Assembly: GCA_934675735.1 (NCBI GenBank)
Contig: CAKURR010000012.1
Coordinates: 1-64,000, forward strand
Reading direction: 5' to 3'
Origin: an uncultured Clostridia bacterium
Lineage (GTDB): Bacteria; Bacillota; Clostridia; Christensenellales; Aristaeellaceae
DNA length: 64,000 nucleotides
Part shown: positions 25,426 to 33,955 of the stretch, piece by piece
How positions within the stretch are numbered: the first letter of the stretch is position 1
Layout of the letters: each line of letters begins with the position of its first letter
Notes under the pieces: generated by a model
Seen by the model: only the letters and a program-made list of their open reading frames with translations
What the model was told of the DNA's origin: nothing
Databases searched by the model: none
Translations under genes and position numbers: made by a program

Positions 25426-26046
25426 TCACACCGCGACAAAGTGCCCGATGAACGAGCGGCGGTGAATCGGCGTCGGGCCGTATTGCTTCAGCGCGGCAAT
25501 GTGCTCCGCCGTGCCGTATCCCTTGTTCTTCGCCAAACCGTATTGCGGATACTGCGCGTCCAGCTCGCGCATGATGCGGTCACGCGTCACCTTCGCCAAA
25601 ATGGAAGCCGCCGCAATCGAGTAACACAGCGCGTCGCCGTGCACCAGCCCGCGCACCTCGCCCGCCACATCCAGCTTGGTCACCGCGTCCACCAGGAATA
25701 AATCGCACGGCGCATCCTTCGCCGCAAGCGCCATCGCGTTCTTCGTCGCATTCAGGATGTTCACACGGTCGATTTCCTCCGGCGACGCGAGAATCACCTT
25801 CGCATAGACCGCCGTTTCCATGATTTGGTCATAGAGCGCTTCGCGGCGCTTTTCCGTCAGCTTCTTGCTGTCGTCCACATACAGCAGCAGCGGCTCGGGC
25901 GGCATCACGACGCACGCCGCCGCAACCGGCCCGCAGAGCGGCCCTCGCCCCGCCTCGTCAATGCCCGCAAAGGCGCGCCCCGTCGCCCAAACAGCCTTGT
26001 CCGTCTGCGTGATTTCTTCCAAGCGGGCGTTCCAGTCTTTTTTCAC
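25426..26046 (-). CDS. rnhB: Ribonuclease HII
   Basis: Predicted 206-residue type 2 RNase H that cuts the RNA strand of RNA-DNA hybrids and embedded ribonucleotides. AGIDEAGRGPLCGP provides Asp30 and Glu31 of the active site. DDSKKLTEKRRE, AKVILASPEEID and the third acid in FLVDAVTK follow, then the C-terminal SIAAASILAKVTRDR block. Its ATG overlaps the rbgA stop (ATGA). Confidence 0.94.
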   Translation of the reverse strand: MKKDWNARLEEITQTDKAVWATGRAFAGIDEAGRGPLCGPVAAACVVMPPEPLLLYVDDSKKLTEKRREALYDQIMETAVYAKVILASPEEIDRVNILNATKNAMALAAKDAPCDLFLVDAVTKLDVAGEVRGLVHGDALCYSIAAASILAKVTRDRIMRELDAQYPQYGLAKNKGYGTAEHIAALKQYGPTPIHRRSFIGHFVAV

Positions 26047-26945
26047 GGCTGCGCCTCCGTGTTCTGCGGCTTCGCGGGCGCTTTTTGCAGCGTAATGCGC
26101 CCCAGCTTGCCCGCGCGGAACTCATCCAGAATGACCGCCGCGCCGCGATCGGTGTCGCAGACGCCGCCGGGCAGCAGCCAGCCGCGCCCGCGGCAGGCCT
26201 CATCCAGCAGAGGCACGCCGCGCAAGGTGTTATCCTTGAGCTTGAAGCGGGTCGTCAGCGCGTCGGTGTGATCCTCCATCAGGCGTTCCATCAGACGGAT
26301 GGCAAGCATCTGCTGATCCATGATGTTATCGTTAATCGTGCCGACAAACGCCAGCGCGCGCGCGTCCTGCTGGTCGCTGAGATTCGGCCAGAGCAGGCCG
26401 GGGGTATCCAGCAATTCCAGATACGGCGTGATGCGCACCCACTGATTGCTGCGGGTCACGCCGGGGCGGTCGCCGGTTCGCGCGATGGAAGCGCCGTTGA
26501 TGCGGTTGGTGAACGTGGATTTACCGACGTTCGGCACGCCGACAATCATCACGCGGACGGTTTTTTTCACGCCCTTGGCGGCCATTTTGGCCACGGCGTC
26601 GGCGCTGGCTTTTTCGATGCGGGCGACGATATCCTTCGCCTTCCCGCGGATGCTGTCAAAACTCATGCAGTCGATGCCCTGTGCGCGGAAATAGCCGAGC
26701 CACGCGCGGGTTTCGCGTTCCTCCGCGAGGTCGGCCTTACCGAGCACGAGCAGATGGCGTTTATTTTTGATCATATCGGCCAAATCCGGATTTCGGCTGG
26801 CGCGGGGGATGCGCGCGTCGCAAAGCTCGACGACCACATCGACGCGGCTGAGCTGGTCGGCCAACGCGCGTTTAGCCCTTGCCATATGGCCGGGATACCA
26901 GTTAATCTTTTTTTCATCGGCGCGGAGCATCACATCTTCGTTCAT
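26043..26945 (-). CDS. rbgA: Ribosome biogenesis GTPase RbgA (YlqF)
   Basis: Predicted 300-residue circularly permuted GTPase needed for late 50S assembly. The permuted order is visible: G4 (LVLGKADLA), then G1 (GVPNVGKSTF), G2 region and G3 (DTPGL). The opening INWYPGHMARAKR is typical. The G4 motif has Gly where the usual NKxD has Asn, a noticeable change in a base-recognition residue. GGAGG lies five bases before the ATG at 26945; upstream in-frame sequence is repeat-encoded. The gene follows rplS and precedes rnhB as in Bacillus. Confidence 0.93.
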   Translation of the reverse strand: MNEDVMLRADEKKINWYPGHMARAKRALADQLSRVDVVVELCDARIPRASRNPDLADMIKNKRHLLVLGKADLAEERETRAWLGYFRAQGIDCMSFDSIRGKAKDIVARIEKASADAVAKMAAKGVKKTVRVMIVGVPNVGKSTFTNRINGASIARTGDRPGVTRSNQWVRITPYLELLDTPGLLWPNLSDQQDARALAFVGTINDNIMDQQMLAIRLMERLMEDHTDALTTRFKLKDNTLRGVPLLDEACRGRGWLLPGGVCDTDRGAAVILDEFRAGKLGRITLQKAPAKPQNTEAQP

Positions 26946-26956
26946 AGTACCTCCTT

Positions 26957-27022
26957 CATGGGGCGCCGCCCCATACCCCGGCAGGGAACATGTTCCCTGC
27001 ACCCTTTCTTCGCTTCGCGCCG
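26957..27022 (-). repeat. Repeat A module in the rbgA leader
   Basis: Same orientation as rbgA. The core is GCAGGGAACATGTTCCCTGC and the terminal arm is GGGGC-GGC-GCCCC, ending about 11 bases before the rbgA start codon and abutting its RBS. CTTCGCTTCGCG is at the outer end. Confidence 0.75.
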
Positions 27023-27054
27023 GCTCGATGTTTTTTAGGCGCGTAAAATGATAG

Positions 27055-27088
27055 AAAAAGACCGTCGGACGCAACGCCCGGCGGTCTT
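27055..27088 (-). terminator. rplS terminator
   Basis: On the minus strand AAGACCGCCGG pairs with CCGACGGTCTT (one mismatch) and is followed by TTTTTCT. It lies 10 bases after the rplS stop. Confidence 0.85.
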
Positions 27089-27098
27089 AACAGCACAA

Positions 27099-27440
27099 TT
27101 ACTTCTCCTTAATCTTGGCGGCCTTGCCGGACAGATTACGCAGATAGTAGAGCTTCGCACGACGGACTTTGCCGCGACGGAGCACCGTAATCTTATCAAG
27201 ACGCGGGGAATGCAGCGGGAAGGTACGCTCCACGCCAATGCCGTAGGAAACACGGCGGAGGGTGAAGGTCTCACGGATGCTGCCGTTGCGCTTCGCGATG
27301 CAGATGCCCTCGAAGGCCTGCAGACGCTCGCGATCGCCCTCAACAACCTTAACCATGACACGCAGGGTATCGCCCACGTTGAACTTGGGAAGGTCTTTCT
27401 TGAGCTGCTCGCTCTCAATAGCACGGATGATTTCGCTCAT
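27099..27440 (-). CDS. rplS: 50S ribosomal protein L19
   Basis: Predicted 113-residue ribosomal protein at the 30S-50S interface. It shows the family sequence, including FNVGDTLRVMVKVVEGDRER, QAFEGICIAKRNG, TFTLRRVSYGIGVERTFPLHSP and GKVRRAKLYYLR. It has its own promoter (27522-27551) and terminator. AGGAGA precedes the ATG. Confidence 0.97.
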   Translation of the reverse strand: MSEIIRAIESEQLKKDLPKFNVGDTLRVMVKVVEGDRERLQAFEGICIAKRNGSIRETFTLRRVSYGIGVERTFPLHSPRLDKITVLRRGKVRRAKLYYLRNLSGKAAKIKEK

Positions 27441-27521
27441 CGGTCAGTTTCTCCTTTCGTCGAGGCGTTCATGCGCAACGCGACTTTGTTCCGCAGCGGA
27501 GCGCCCGTTCATACAAAGGAG

Positions 27522-27551
27522 ATTATAACACGGTCAGTCCCCTTTTTGCAA
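27522..27551 (-). promoter_or_regulatory. Sigma-A type promoter of rplS
   Basis: On the minus strand TTGCAA, an 18-nt spacer and TATAAT, about 80 bases before the rplS start. Confidence 0.7.
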
Positions 27552-27594
27552 GAGAAATTTTCGTTTTCGGCGAAGAAATCTGCTTTTTTCCGCG

Positions 27595-28764
27595 TTACAT
27601 TGCGTCCATCGCCGCCTGCACGAGCCGCAGCGCGTCCTTGGGCGCGCTCTCGCCGCTCAGCACAGCTTCAACCGCCTCGCACATCAGTCTGCGCAGGGTC
27701 AGTCCCTTCTGCGTCGCGTCGATTTCGGGCAGCCAGACCGCGTCGTCGCGCCAGATGCCGCGGTCGCCGAGCACGAGCTGCGTCTGCGCGTCCTCATGCC
27801 AAAAGGCAATCGTCCGCATCGCCAGCGCGCGCTTGGCGCTGTCCGCTCCGGCGGCGACGCACGCGCCCGTCAGCTCGAACGAACGGATGACAAAGCCCGT
27901 GGACGACGGATACGGCATTTCGACGATTTCAATCCCGTTTTTCTCCAGCTCGCGGGCGTAGAGCCTGTCGTATTCGGGTCGCCAGTCGATGAACAGGGCC
28001 GTTTCGCCGTTCAAAAAGTGCGTCAGCGCCTCGTCGCGGCTCGCCGCCTCGGCAATCAGCCCGCCCTTCACGCGGTCGCGCAGCCATTCCAGCGCCGCAC
28101 GCACGTTGACGTGCTCTGCCTGCACCCGCGCGCCGTCCTCGTCCAGCCACGAGCCGCCGTAGAGCGCTTGCAGCAACCCCTCCAGCGCGCCGCAGTCCGT
28201 CGGGCTTGCGGGCCAAATCTCCATCGCCGGATGTTCCGCCAGCGCAAACTCTTCCAAAATCCGGTCAAACTCCATCGGATACCACAGCGGGTGCTCGATG
28301 GGGTTGGTCATGCTGCCCATCCGCCGCTTTTCAAGCAGCCGCCGATTGACCGCCATCCGACGATGCTTTGCAATCAGCGGCATCATAAACAGCGACTCAT
28401 CCTGCACGCAGGCATTGAGCACCTGCTCGTCGATGCGGCCGGCGTCCGTCACGCGCCCGTCCAGCGCGGCAAACAGGCCGTCGCTCACCCACACGCTCGC
28501 TTCGCTCGGCGCGCAGACGACGATTTCCGGCACGTCGTCCGCGAGAATCAGCGCGCGGAGGCCGCTTTCCCCCTCCGTCCCCTGCCGATAATGCCACTGC
28601 ACCTGCGGAAACGCCCGCCGCGTCACATCCATCAGCCGTTCAGCCGTCTCCCGCTCCATCGCGTCCGCCGCGAAATACACATCCATCTGCACCTGAGCCT
28701 GCGCCCCCGCGCTCGCCGCCGCGGCGCAGGCCGTCAGCATCAGCGCCGCCAAAACCTTCTTCAC
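27595..28764 (-). CDS. Family-1 extracellular solute-binding (lipo)protein
   Basis: Predicted 389-residue substrate-binding protein resembling the sugar-type ABC binding proteins. A hydrophobic N-terminus with LTAC suggests a lipoprotein, though with the GTG start at 28764 the signal would be only 12 residues. That GTG has GGGGAGGGG at ideal spacing; ATGs at 28788/28782 would lengthen the signal but add acidic residues. Mature-region features include PEIVVCAPSEASVWVSDGLFAALD, FLNGETALFIDWRPEY and MRTIAFWHEDAQ. No permease or ATPase genes for it are nearby, so it is an orphan binding protein. Confidence 0.72.
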   Translation of the reverse strand: MKKVLAALMLTACAAAASAGAQAQVQMDVYFAADAMERETAERLMDVTRRAFPQVQWHYRQGTEGESGLRALILADDVPEIVVCAPSEASVWVSDGLFAALDGRVTDAGRIDEQVLNACVQDESLFMMPLIAKHRRMAVNRRLLEKRRMGSMTNPIEHPLWYPMEFDRILEEFALAEHPAMEIWPASPTDCGALEGLLQALYGGSWLDEDGARVQAEHVNVRAALEWLRDRVKGGLIAEAASRDEALTHFLNGETALFIDWRPEYDRLYARELEKNGIEIVEMPYPSSTGFVIRSFELTGACVAAGADSAKRALAMRTIAFWHEDAQTQLVLGDRGIWRDDAVWLPEIDATQKGLTLRRLMCEAVEAVLSGESAPKDALRLVQAAMDAM

Positions 28765-28848
28765 ATGCGTCCCCTCCCCCATTGTCATGCTTCATATATA
28801 CACAGGGCGGGAAGAAAGCATGCTTCAAACTTTTGGGGCGCAAAAGAA

Positions 28849-28870
28849 CGGCGGCGCTTTCGCGCCGCCG
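28849..28870 (-). terminator. Terminator after the first flavoprotein gene
   Basis: CGGCGGCGC and GCGCCGCCG form a 9-bp GC stem with a TTTC/GAAA loop, followed on the minus strand by TTCTTTTG. It lies 16 bases after the stop codon. Confidence 0.8.
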
Positions 28871-28886
28871 CTTGTGAGCGATTCAA

Positions 28887-30770
28887 TTACTCAGCGGGGA
28901 TGAAGTCCGGAAGTTCGCCGGTGGAAACCACGATACCGGAGATGTAGCCGAAGCCGCAAGCGTCAGCATCCGCGTTGGAGCCCAGACGGTTGGTGCCGTG
29001 CACGCCGCCGGTGACTTCGCCGGCCGCGTAGAGGCCTTCGATCGGCTGGCCGTAGATGTCGATGACGCGGGTCATGGTGTCGATGACCAGGCCGCCCATC
29101 GTGTGGTGCACGGACGGGAACTGCGGCAGCGCGTAGTACGGGCCTTCTTCAATCTTCACCATGGTGGAAGCCATGACCTTGCCGAAGTCGAGATCCACGC
29201 CGTTGTCGATGTAGCTGTTGTGCTTCTCGATGGTGGCCTTCAGGTTCTCGCCGGTGACGGTCGGGTACTGGCCCTTGACGGCGAAGCCGTTGATCTTCTC
29301 GGCCAGCTCGTCGAGGGTATCCGCCTTCAGGATGCGGCCATCGGCGATACCGGCTTCGATTTCTTCGTCACGGACGTATCCGGCGACGACCGGCTCGGTG
29401 AAGATGGCGTAGGTGGAAACGAAACCGGTGTTGACGGCAGCGTTGGCGCAGACGTCGCGGCGGTCGCCTTCGTTGACGTAGCGGTTGCCGTTGTAGTCAA
29501 CATAGATGACGCCGTAGGACGGGCCGGTGAACGGCCACACCGCGTACTTATCCAGAACGCCGGTGTTCGGGTCAGCCCACGGATAACGCTGGATGTTGCT
29601 CATCTGGGTGGTGTTCGCGCCGATCGCCTGCGCGAGGTAGATGCCTTCGCCGGTGGACGCGGCCTTGATGTTGGTGGTCGGCAGATCCGCGGTCAGGTAC
29701 GGAACCTGGGTCTCGCGCATCTCGACGTTGGAGGAGAAGCCGCCGGTCGCCATGATGACGCCCTTCTTGGCCTCGATGGTCTTGTAGCCGTCAGCCGTCG
29801 CGACGCGGATACCGACAACGCGGTTCGCCTCGTCGCGAGTGCGGTAGATTTCAACCAGCTTGGTCTCCAGCTCGATGGTCGCGCTGGTTTCCTTCAGCAT
29901 CTTGAGCTGCAGGTTGGTGATGTCGGAACCGACCTGGTTCTCGGTGACGTAGGTGCGGTAGCCGTAGTGTCCGCCCGGACGAGCCAGCGTATCGCGAATC
30001 TGCAGGCCGTTGTCCAGCAGCAGGTCGAAGTAAACCGGAGAGGCGTAAACCATCTCGCGCACCAGCGCCGGGTTGCTCATGTTGTCGCCGCCCTTGATGG
30101 TGTCCTCGATGTGCTTCTCGGCGGTGTCCGGCTCAAGGCCCAGCTTCTGCTGGAGCTCGGCGGCACGCTCGGAGGTGTAAGCGGCGTACTGGCCGCCGTT
30201 GATGGCGCTGTTGCCGCCGGTGGTGGAGAGCTTCTCAACCAGCACGACGCTGCTGCCGGCCTTCTCCGCAGAGTAAGCCGCCGCGAGACCCGCAAAACCG
30301 CCGCCGACGACGACGACGTCATAGCTCTCGTCCCACTGCTCGGGCACTTCGACAGAGCCCATCGTCGGGAAGTAATCCGGCGCGGCGGATTCCTTCGCCT
30401 CAACCGGCTTCTTGAAGTCTTCGACATTCGCGCCGGCTTCGACCAGAGCCGCTTCTACGGCCTTGAGGATGCCTTCGGAAGTACGGGTCGCGCCGCTGAC
30501 GGTATCGACCGCCAGAGACTGCGCTTCCAGAATCGCGGCGGGCATCTTTTCCAGCGCCGGCCAGCCGGGAGCGGTCTCGTTGTAAGCCGTGACCTTGATG
30601 TCCTCGATCTTGTCCTCGGACACGGTGACGTCAACCGTCAGGCCGTCATACATGCCGCGGGTGACCTCGGTGTAGGTGCCGGGCTTCATGCCTTCGGCCA
30701 TCGCAGCCGTAAAGCAGGAAGAAGCCAGCAGGCAGACGCTTGCCAGAGAGGCGATCCATTTCTTGTTCAT
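28887..30770 (-). CDS. Secreted FAD-dependent reductase with N-terminal FMN-binding domain
   Basis: Predicted 627-residue exported flavoprotein of the fumarate reductase/flavocytochrome c family. A signal peptide (about 1-25, AMA cleavage) is followed by an FMN-binding domain whose SGATRTS motif (Thr95) is a target for ApbE-type covalent flavinylation. The FAD-binding reductase domain begins with VVVVGGGFAGLAAA and ends with HHTMGGLVID and GLYAAGEVTGGVHGTNRLG. Relatives reduce fumarate, urocanate, cinnamates or similar acceptors at the cell surface. The substrate cannot be read from the sequence here. The ATG at 30770 has GGAG upstream. A LysR gene lies immediately upstream on the same strand. 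Confidence 0.88.
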   Translation of the reverse strand: MNKKWIASLASVCLLASSCFTAAMAEGMKPGTYTEVTRGMYDGLTVDVTVSEDKIEDIKVTAYNETAPGWPALEKMPAAILEAQSLAVDTVSGATRTSEGILKAVEAALVEAGANVEDFKKPVEAKESAAPDYFPTMGSVEVPEQWDESYDVVVVGGGFAGLAAAYSAEKAGSSVVLVEKLSTTGGNSAINGGQYAAYTSERAAELQQKLGLEPDTAEKHIEDTIKGGDNMSNPALVREMVYASPVYFDLLLDNGLQIRDTLARPGGHYGYRTYVTENQVGSDITNLQLKMLKETSATIELETKLVEIYRTRDEANRVVGIRVATADGYKTIEAKKGVIMATGGFSSNVEMRETQVPYLTADLPTTNIKAASTGEGIYLAQAIGANTTQMSNIQRYPWADPNTGVLDKYAVWPFTGPSYGVIYVDYNGNRYVNEGDRRDVCANAAVNTGFVSTYAIFTEPVVAGYVRDEEIEAGIADGRILKADTLDELAEKINGFAVKGQYPTVTGENLKATIEKHNSYIDNGVDLDFGKVMASTMVKIEEGPYYALPQFPSVHHTMGGLVIDTMTRVIDIYGQPIEGLYAAGEVTGGVHGTNRLGSNADADACGFGYISGIVVSTGELPDFIPAE

Positions 30771-31010
30771 TCTTCTTTTTTCTCCTTTCCTACGTTTCAC
30801 ACGTTCGGAATTTCCTTGACATCATTGTACATGATTTTATACGTTTGAGCACTCGAAAGGAGGAAATGAACCATTCGAAAAACAGAAATTTAACGAATCG
30901 TCTGACGTCATGCCTCTCCATCCCGCCGTGAAGTGAAGAAAGGGATTTGGAGCGAAAATCCAAATCGGGCATGGTCGGCGTTCCTTTACGCCCTATAATT
31001 ATAAGAAAAA
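30771..31010. other. Intergenic region upstream of the first flavoprotein gene
   Basis: Contains the flavoprotein leader with GGAG near 30785, AT-rich sequence compatible with a minus-strand promoter (TACAAT near 30825 without a clear -35), and a decayed B-type repeat around 30929-30975 (GAAGTGAAGAAAGGGATTTGG, ATCCAAATCGGG). No coding frame is convincing. Confidence 0.45.
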
Positions 31011-31058
31011 ACGCCGTTCCGCCACAGGATGCAAAGCCCCCCGCAATCGAAACGGCGT
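31011..31058 (-). terminator. Terminator of the LysR gene (long loop)
   Basis: On the minus strand ACGCCGTT pairs with AACGGCGT across a loop of about 32 bases and is followed by TTTTTTCTT. It lies 18 bases after the LysR stop. Confidence 0.6.
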
Positions 31059-31075
31059 ATCTTGGTCGTCTTTCT

Positions 31076-32017
31076 TCACGCCTTCTCTTCCGGCCTTGTG
31101 ATGCAGCCGGTCGTGTCTTTTTTGACACGCTCGTCGGCGTATACCGCGCTGCTGCGCGCCAGCGCCCGCGCGGCGGGTTTCAGCGTCTCATAATTCTTGT
31201 AAACGATGTTTTCCCACGCCCAGATGGGTTCTTCGTCCATATCCAGCTTCACCAGTCCGTAAGCGTCGTGGTAATGCTGCGCGGCGCAGTGCGGCGCGAG
31301 TGTCATCGCGCCCTCTTTGCGCACCTGCTCCACCACCAGCTGCACGCCGCCCAAAAACGTCGTTCTGCCCAAATGCACGCCCATCTTCTCCATCATCGGC
31401 AGAAACTCGACGACAAAGCAGCACGTATCGTGCGGATACATGAACTGCATGCCTTCCAGCGCGTCGTATTTCAGCCCCTTCTTCTGCGCCAGCGGATGAT
31501 CCCACGAGACCATCATATACACCGGTTCGCGATACAGCGACACAACCCGCAGCCCGCTGACCGCGCCCGGGCGCGTGGTATAGAAGAAGCCGATATCCAG
31601 CATATCCGACCGAATCAGCGCCGGAACACCCGCGTTGTGCGTCATCATCATGTTCAGCCGCGTTTCGCCGTGCACGTTGTGAAACTGCTCAAACAGCGGA
31701 AGCAGGCTGTTGCCGATGTTGATTTCGCACCCGCCGACGGTCACGCTCCCCTCCAGCTTCTCCGCCGGGCAAACGCTGTCCAGCGCCAGATAATAGTGCT
31801 CCACCATGCGATTGGCGTGCACCAGAAACGCCTCGCCCTGCGGGGTGAGCGCGAGTTGGCGGCCCGTTTTGCAGAAAAGCGGCGCGCCGACCTCCTGCTC
31901 GAGCATCTGAATGTGCTTAAACAGCGTGCTGGGCGCATATTGCAGCTGCTCCGCCGCCTTTTGATAGTTCAGCGTCTGGGAAAGGGTAATCATGGTCAAA
32001 AGCTGTTTGGTATCCAT
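31076..32017 (-). CDS. LysR family transcriptional regulator
   Basis: Predicted 313-residue LTTR. The N-terminal winged helix reads MDTKQLLTMITLSQTLNYQK, then APSTLFKHIQMLEQEVGAPLF. The C-terminal effector-binding fold spans about 90-295. I start at the ATG at 32017, which gives the family's usual N-terminus; the ATG at 32026 is possible. It lies upstream of the first flavoprotein gene on the same strand, so control of that gene or of the neighbouring ABC transporter is plausible, but LysR genes are more often divergent from their target. Confidence 0.88.
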   Translation of the reverse strand: MDTKQLLTMITLSQTLNYQKAAEQLQYAPSTLFKHIQMLEQEVGAPLFCKTGRQLALTPQGEAFLVHANRMVEHYYLALDSVCPAEKLEGSVTVGGCEINIGNSLLPLFEQFHNVHGETRLNMMMTHNAGVPALIRSDMLDIGFFYTTRPGAVSGLRVVSLYREPVYMMVSWDHPLAQKKGLKYDALEGMQFMYPHDTCCFVVEFLPMMEKMGVHLGRTTFLGGVQLVVEQVRKEGAMTLAPHCAAQHYHDAYGLVKLDMDEEPIWAWENIVYKNYETLKPAARALARSSAVYADERVKKDTTGCITRPEEKA

Positions 32018-32090
32018 GCCTGTCATGTCCTTTTCGCATTCGTTAAGAATCTGTCTATATTCTACCCTTCTTGCGCCGAAATTGCAACAT

Positions 32091-32128
32091 AAAAAGACGC
32101 TCTGCCCACACAGGCAAAGCGTCAAAAA
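32091..32128 (-). terminator. Terminator of the amino-acid ABC transporter operon
   Basis: GACGCTTTGCC and GGCAGAGCGTC-like arms (32096-32123) form a stem with A/T runs on both sides; TTTTTA follows on the minus strand. It separates the ATPase gene from the LysR gene. Confidence 0.85.
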
Positions 32129-32142
32129 TAGGAAAGTCAGTC

Positions 32143-32874
32143 TTACAGCATGCTTGCCAGAAACGCCTTGAGCCTTTCGGTCTTGGGCGCACTGAGCACA
32201 TCTTTAGGATTGCCGTGTTCGCAGATAACGCCCTGGTCCATAAACACCACTTCGCTTGCGACCGCGCGGGCAAAGCCCATCTCGTGGGTGACGACCAGCA
32301 TCGTCAGGCCCTCCTGAGCCAGATTCTGCATGACGGAAAGCACCTCGCCGACCATCTCGGGGTCGAGCGCGCTCGTCGGCTCGTCAAAGAGGATGACTTC
32401 GGGGTCCATCGCCAGCGCGCGGGCGATGGCGACGCGCTGCTTCTGGCCGCCGGAGAGCTGACGCGGCTTGGCGTTGATATACGCGTCCATGCCGACCTTC
32501 TTGAGGTACTTCATCGCGTTTTCAACGCTCTCCTCGCGGGTGCGGTGCAGCACCTTCATCTGTCCGGTGACGCAGTTGTTCAGCACGTCCATATTGCCGA
32601 ACAGGTTGAACTGCTGAAAGACCATGCCCACCTTGGCGTGGTAGCGCGGCATGTTGACCGCACCGGAGAGGATATCCTCGCCATGGTAGAGAATCTGCCC
32701 CTCGTCGGGCGTTTCCAGCAGGTTGATGCAGCGCAGCAGCGTCGATTTACCCGAGCCGGAAGAGCCGATGATGCAGGTCACTTCGCCCTTGTTGGCGGCG
32801 AAATCCACGCCCTTGAGCACTTCGTGGTCGCCGAAAGCCTTTTTGATGCCCCTGACCTCAATCACGCGTTCCAT
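32143..32874 (-). CDS. Polar amino-acid ABC transporter, ATP-binding protein (GlnQ type)
   Basis: Predicted 243-residue ABC ATPase. Walker A is GSSGSGKST, the Q-loop FQQFNLF, the signature LSGGQKQR, Walker B VILFDEP, and the switch His lies in VTHEMGFAR. The sequence is typical of the GlnQ/HisP/ArtM class that energises uptake of polar amino acids. It overlaps the permease gene by 13 bases. Confidence 0.94.
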   Translation of the reverse strand: MERVIEVRGIKKAFGDHEVLKGVDFAANKGEVTCIIGSSGSGKSTLLRCINLLETPDEGQILYHGEDILSGAVNMPRYHAKVGMVFQQFNLFGNMDVLNNCVTGQMKVLHRTREESVENAMKYLKKVGMDAYINAKPRQLSGGQKQRVAIARALAMDPEVILFDEPTSALDPEMVGEVLSVMQNLAQEGLTMLVVTHEMGFARAVASEVVFMDQGVICEHGNPKDVLSAPKTERLKAFLASML

Positions 32875-33692
32875 CTCTTGACGGCCTCCTTTTCGTTTTC
32901 GACGGATACCTTGATATCCGCGCGGCTGTCGCTCTGCGAGCCGTGGATGACGTAGTTATCCGGACCGTCCATCTTCTTTTCCACCGCGCGCAGAATGCGG
33001 CTGACGGTCAGCGTCAGGATGAGATAAATCACCGCGATGATGAAATACACCTCAAAGTAGCGGTAGTACGTGCCCGCGGCGCTCTTCGCCTGGAAGAACA
33101 GCTCGGAAACGGAGATGACGTTCAGCACGCTGGAATCCTTGATGTTGACAATCAGCTCGTTGCCCACGGACGGGAGAATGTTGCGGATGGCCTGCGGCAG
33201 AACGACGGTCGTCATGGTCTGCCAATGGGTCATGCCGATGGCATGCGCAGCCTCGAACTGGCCCCTATCGACGGAAACGATGCCGCCGCGGATGATTTCG
33301 GCCATATACGCGCCCGTATTGATGGAGATGATGAAGATAGCCGCGAAGGTCGTATCCATGAACACGCCCGCGTACTGCGCGCCGTAGTAGATGACGACGG
33401 CCTGCACAATCATCGGCGTGCCGCGGAACACCTGAATATAGACGTTCATCAGCATGTGCACGAACCGAAGCAGGCCGCGCTTGACGGTCACGCCCGCGTT
33501 CGAGCCGGTCTTTTTCTTTTCCGGCAGCGCGATGGTGCGGATGATGGCCACAAGCAGACCGAGCGCGAAGCCCAGCGCCGTGCCCGTCAGCGCGATGAGC
33601 AGGGTCATGCCCGTTCCGCGCAGGAACAGCATGCCGTATTTTTGCAGCAGAAAGGCCACCCAGCCAAAGAAAGACGTTGAAGCGTTCGGCAT
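32862..33692 (-). CDS. Polar amino-acid ABC transporter, permease (HisM type)
   Basis: Predicted 276-residue inner-membrane permease with about five TM helices. The EAA-like loop contains EAAHAIGMTHWQTMTTVVLPQAIRNILPSVGNE, a typical GlnP/HisM coupling motif, given here only by its key residues EAA, G, LPQAIR and P. The ATG at 33692 has AAAGGAG upstream; in-frame sequence to 33773 is repeat-encoded. A 190-bp pair of repeats separates it from the binding-protein gene. Confidence 0.92.
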   Translation of the reverse strand: MPNASTSFFGWVAFLLQKYGMLFLRGTGMTLLIALTGTALGFALGLLVAIIRTIALPEKKKTGSNAGVTVKRGLLRFVHMLMNVYIQVFRGTPMIVQAVVIYYGAQYAGVFMDTTFAAIFIISINTGAYMAEIIRGGIVSVDRGQFEAAHAIGMTHWQTMTTVVLPQAIRNILPSVGNELIVNIKDSSVLNVISVSELFFQAKSAAGTYYRYFEVYFIIAVIYLILTLTVSRILRAVEKKMDGPDNYVIHGSQSDSRADIKVSVENEKEAVKRWNA

Positions 33693-33710
33693 TGTTTTCT
33701 CCTTTGGGGT

Positions 33711-33900
33711 ACGTCGGGGCGCCGCCCCGAACCCCGGCAGGGAACTGAGTTCCCTGCACCTTCCACTTACCATCTGCTTCGCAGATGGTTTATTTTAATA
33801 AGATATTTTTCCTGTTTATCGCGCAGCGCTAAACAAAGTGGGAAATCCAAGAACCTCAGGTTCTTGGCGGGGTTTGGGGCAGCGCCCCAACGTCTCCCCC
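33711..33900. repeat. Inverted pair of A modules inside the amino-acid transporter locus
   Basis: 33711-33757 is an A module in minus orientation (GGGGC-GCC-GCCCC; core GCAGGGAACTGAGTTCCCTGC). 33771-33788 is the palindrome CCATCTGC-TTC-GCAGATGG. 33839-33900 is an A module in plus orientation (core AAGAACCTCAGGTTCTTGG; GGGGC-AGC-GCCCC). The two A modules face each other head to head across about 80 bp, between permease and binding-protein genes that would normally be co-transcribed. Confidence 0.78.
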
Positions 33901-33913
33901 CTCAATGATGCGC

Positions 33914-33941
33914 AAAAAGGCTGTCGGCTGCACCGACAGTC
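33914..33941 (-). terminator. Terminator after the amino-acid binding-protein gene
   Basis: On the minus strand GACTGTCGG pairs with CCGACAGCC and is followed by TTTTTG, 15 bases after the stop. It implies that the permease and ATPase depend on read-through or a separate promoter. Confidence 0.8.
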
Positions 33942-33955
33942 TTGTTTGCCCTCGA

